From: Bacilli bacterium
GTDB lineage: Bacteria > Bacillota_I > Bacilli_A > ML615J-28 > CAG-698
Assembly (NCBI GenBank): GCA_028691905.1
Contig: JAQUYJ010000041.1
Coordinates: 1 to 7,767, forward strand
Length of the DNA stretch: 7,767 bases
Direction: 5' to 3'
A program made the translations under genes and the position numbers. Shown in pieces: positions 6,560 through 7,767 of the stretch (the first letter of the stretch is position 1; each line of letters opens with the position of its first letter). A model generated the notes under the pieces. It was not told the origin of the DNA. It did no database searches and worked only from the letters and a program-made list of their open reading frames with translations.

Positions 6560-7767
6560 TTACATTACTCCTTCCTTAAAGTGTCCTATTGTAACTTCAT
6601 CCAATTCCAACTCATATGGTTCTTGGTTCCAGTTTTGCTGATAGGCGACAATGATTTCTTTGATATCCTGCTCGATGGTGAAATCCAACAAAATATTTTT
6701 TATCCCTATTTCTTTCAGCGTGGAAAGACAAGATAACAGGTGTACTCTTTTACTGTTTAACACACGCAGATGACAGTTTCCATCGTCTATTAAAGGAAAC
6801 CGATATCCGATTCGATCTTTTAAATAATACTGTTTTTCATAACATGCCCTGCAGTGCAGGTTTTGATAGCCCAGTGCTTTATTAATCGGACAATGTTTCA
6901 AAATCATCATATCGTAATACCCATATACCATCGTGTAGAGATTGGGCAGTTGATGAAACAACATCTGATATTGATTGATTACCTGTTTTATTTCCTCTTT
7001 ACTTAATTCCAGGGATAGACCTACTAACTTAATTCCCTGCTCATGTAAAAAAGAAATCCCATAGGCATTGGTAATATTCATATAAATACCGCTGATAATC
7101 GCTTTATCTGTCCTTGTTCCAACATGTTGAATCATCGTAGTTTCTTTTAATGCTGTCTGTATTCTTGGGCTGGATAAAATGATTTGCGTTTTATTATTTT
7201 GATAAGAAAGGTACTGCTCTTCTTCTACAATTACAGTGGGTACTTCCAGAGCCAGTGCCTGCTGCAATTGCGGCATCGTACGGACCTTTACCATGATTAA
7301 ACTTTGATTTTCCCATTTGGGAACAGGATACGAAAAACTTTCTTTTTTCAGGTGGGGGCGCAGTGTTCTTTTCTCATCCAATAACTGAATTGCCTGTCTT
7401 CGTAGTTCATTGATATCTTTAACCGGCAGAAAATACCCTTCAATTGCTATATCCAATTTCGTAAAGTAGTAATTTGTATCTTTTGTTTTTTCCAATTGCG
7501 ATTGAACACGGACAGCCAAATCAGCTGTTCTTGCCGGCTCAGCCTGATGGAAAGACAGGACATGGACAGTGTTTGTTCCGTCAGTGATTTCCAAGAAATA
7601 ACGATTATGTTGAATGGACAGTGTTCCTTCAATCGCAATTTGTTTTCTTTTTACTGTGCGGATATGTTCTTCCAGCATGGCATCCGTGATTTTTCGAACG
7701 GGACTGGATACTTTTACCAATTGATGGATCCGAATCGTAATGATATCGCCTGCTTTTGCCTGCTTTT
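6560..7767 (-). CDS. U32 family 'peptidase' with DUF3656, C-terminal part (5' end outside window)
   Basis: The frame is open to the right edge, so this is the last 402 codons of a longer gene. The first internal start-like codon is a TTG at 7720, but the 15 residues before it (ending GDIITIRIHQ) continue the family's typical GD-x-V-x-I...V-x(4)-V pattern, so the real start lies beyond 7767. Counting from that TTG, a DUF3656-like region covers about 20-125 and includes QLEKTKDTNYYF and the FLPVKDINELRR motif. A second U32-like part covers about 140-360, with HCPI (Cys277), HCRAC (Cys290, 293) and GNC (Cys316), a likely iron-sulphur ligand set as in UbiU/UbiV. DUF3656 U32 proteins include E. 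coli RlhA, which hydroxylates a cytidine of 23S rRNA, so an RNA-hydroxylation role is more plausible than proteolysis. It heads the visible part of the operon with the acyltransferase and DUF6320. Confidence 0.85.
   Translation of the reverse strand, partial: KQAKAGDIITIRIHQLVKVSSPVRKITDAMLEEHIRTVKRKQIAIEGTLSIQHNRYFLEITDGTNTVHVLSFHQAEPARTADLAVRVQSQLEKTKDTNYYFTKLDIAIEGYFLPVKDINELRRQAIQLLDEKRTLRPHLKKESFSYPVPKWENQSLIMVKVRTMPQLQQALALEVPTVIVEEEQYLSYQNNKTQIILSSPRIQTALKETTMIQHVGTRTDKAIISGIYMNITNAYGISFLHEQGIKLVGLSLELSKEEIKQVINQYQMLFHQLPNLYTMVYGYYDMMILKHCPINKALGYQNLHCRACYEKQYYLKDRIGYRFPLIDDGNCHLRVLNSKRVHLLSCLSTLKEIGIKNILLDFTIEQDIKEIIVAYQQNWNQEPYELELDEVTIGHFKEGVM
6568..6577 (-). promoter_or_regulatory. 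Ribosome binding site of the acyltransferase gene
   Basis: AAGGAAGGAG on the minus strand lies in the last codons of the U32 gene, with GGAG 8 nt before ATG 6559. Two overlapping SD cores are possible. It supports independent re-initiation after the U32 stop as well as coupled translation. Confidence 0.7.
7748..7767 (-). repeat. Perfect 10-bp tandem repeat in the U32 gene
   Basis: Two perfect copies of GCCTGCTTTT (plus strand) sit at the window edge inside the U32 reading frame, encoding about KQAKAG. The unit is not a multiple of three, so gain or loss of a copy would shift the frame. Further copies may lie beyond the window. Confidence 0.7.

Noticed and set aside
7720..7720. TTG at 7720 as the start of the U32 gene
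   Set aside because: The frame stays open to the window edge, the residues before it fit the family pattern, and no catalytic N-terminal half would be left. The gene is truncated by the window.
1..7767. Mobile element, CRISPR array, tRNA or defence system
   Set aside because: I found no transposase or integrase, inverted terminal repeats, regular spacer repeats or tRNA cloverleaf. All genes are co-directional and their base use looks uniform.

Overview
This is an AT-rich chromosomal window of ordinary bacterial character. It is densely packed, every gene lies on the minus strand, and there is no sign of mobile DNA. The protein families, the Shine-Dalgarno sequences (GGAGG type), the near-consensus TATAAT boxes and the use of TGA as a stop suggest a low-GC Gram-positive bacterium (Bacillota) with the standard code. 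A gut Erysipelotrichia- or Clostridia-like organism is a reasonable guess, but it is inference.

Read in the direction of transcription (high to low coordinates), the window starts inside a three-gene operon. First is the C-terminal part of a DUF3656-containing U32 'peptidase' (RlhA-like, a probable RNA hydroxylation factor); its N-terminal half lies beyond the right edge. Next is a condensation-fold acyltransferase with an HxxxDG motif. Last is a six-TM membrane protein with an N-terminal zinc ribbon (DUF6320-like). Gaps of 0 and 1 bp separate these genes, and a strong intrinsic terminator closes the unit at 4586-4619.

An extended -10 promoter immediately downstream drives an SPL-family radical SAM protein. 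No terminator is visible after it. A separate promoter and a strong ribosome binding site then precede an EF-G paralogue (EF-G2 type). Its switch regions are degenerate, with Ser in place of the catalytic His, while its translocation domain IV looks intact. A second hairpin terminator at 1509-1535 ends this gene.

The last unit has an extended -10 promoter placed so close to the gene that the message may be leaderless. It carries an S4-domain RluA-family pseudouridine synthase, whose 3' end overlaps by 16 bp the start of a zinc-dependent phospholipase C family protein cut by the left edge.

Several genes point to RNA modification and translation (pseudouridine synthase, EF-G2, U32 protein). 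The least explained part is the acyltransferase/DUF6320 pair. Reading the start sites closely moves two starts downstream (to 4550 and 5286) and shows that the right-edge gene is 5'-truncated by the window rather than starting inside it. No stretch over 300 bp lacks a gene, and I saw no tRNA, rRNA, CRISPR, insertion sequence or riboswitch.
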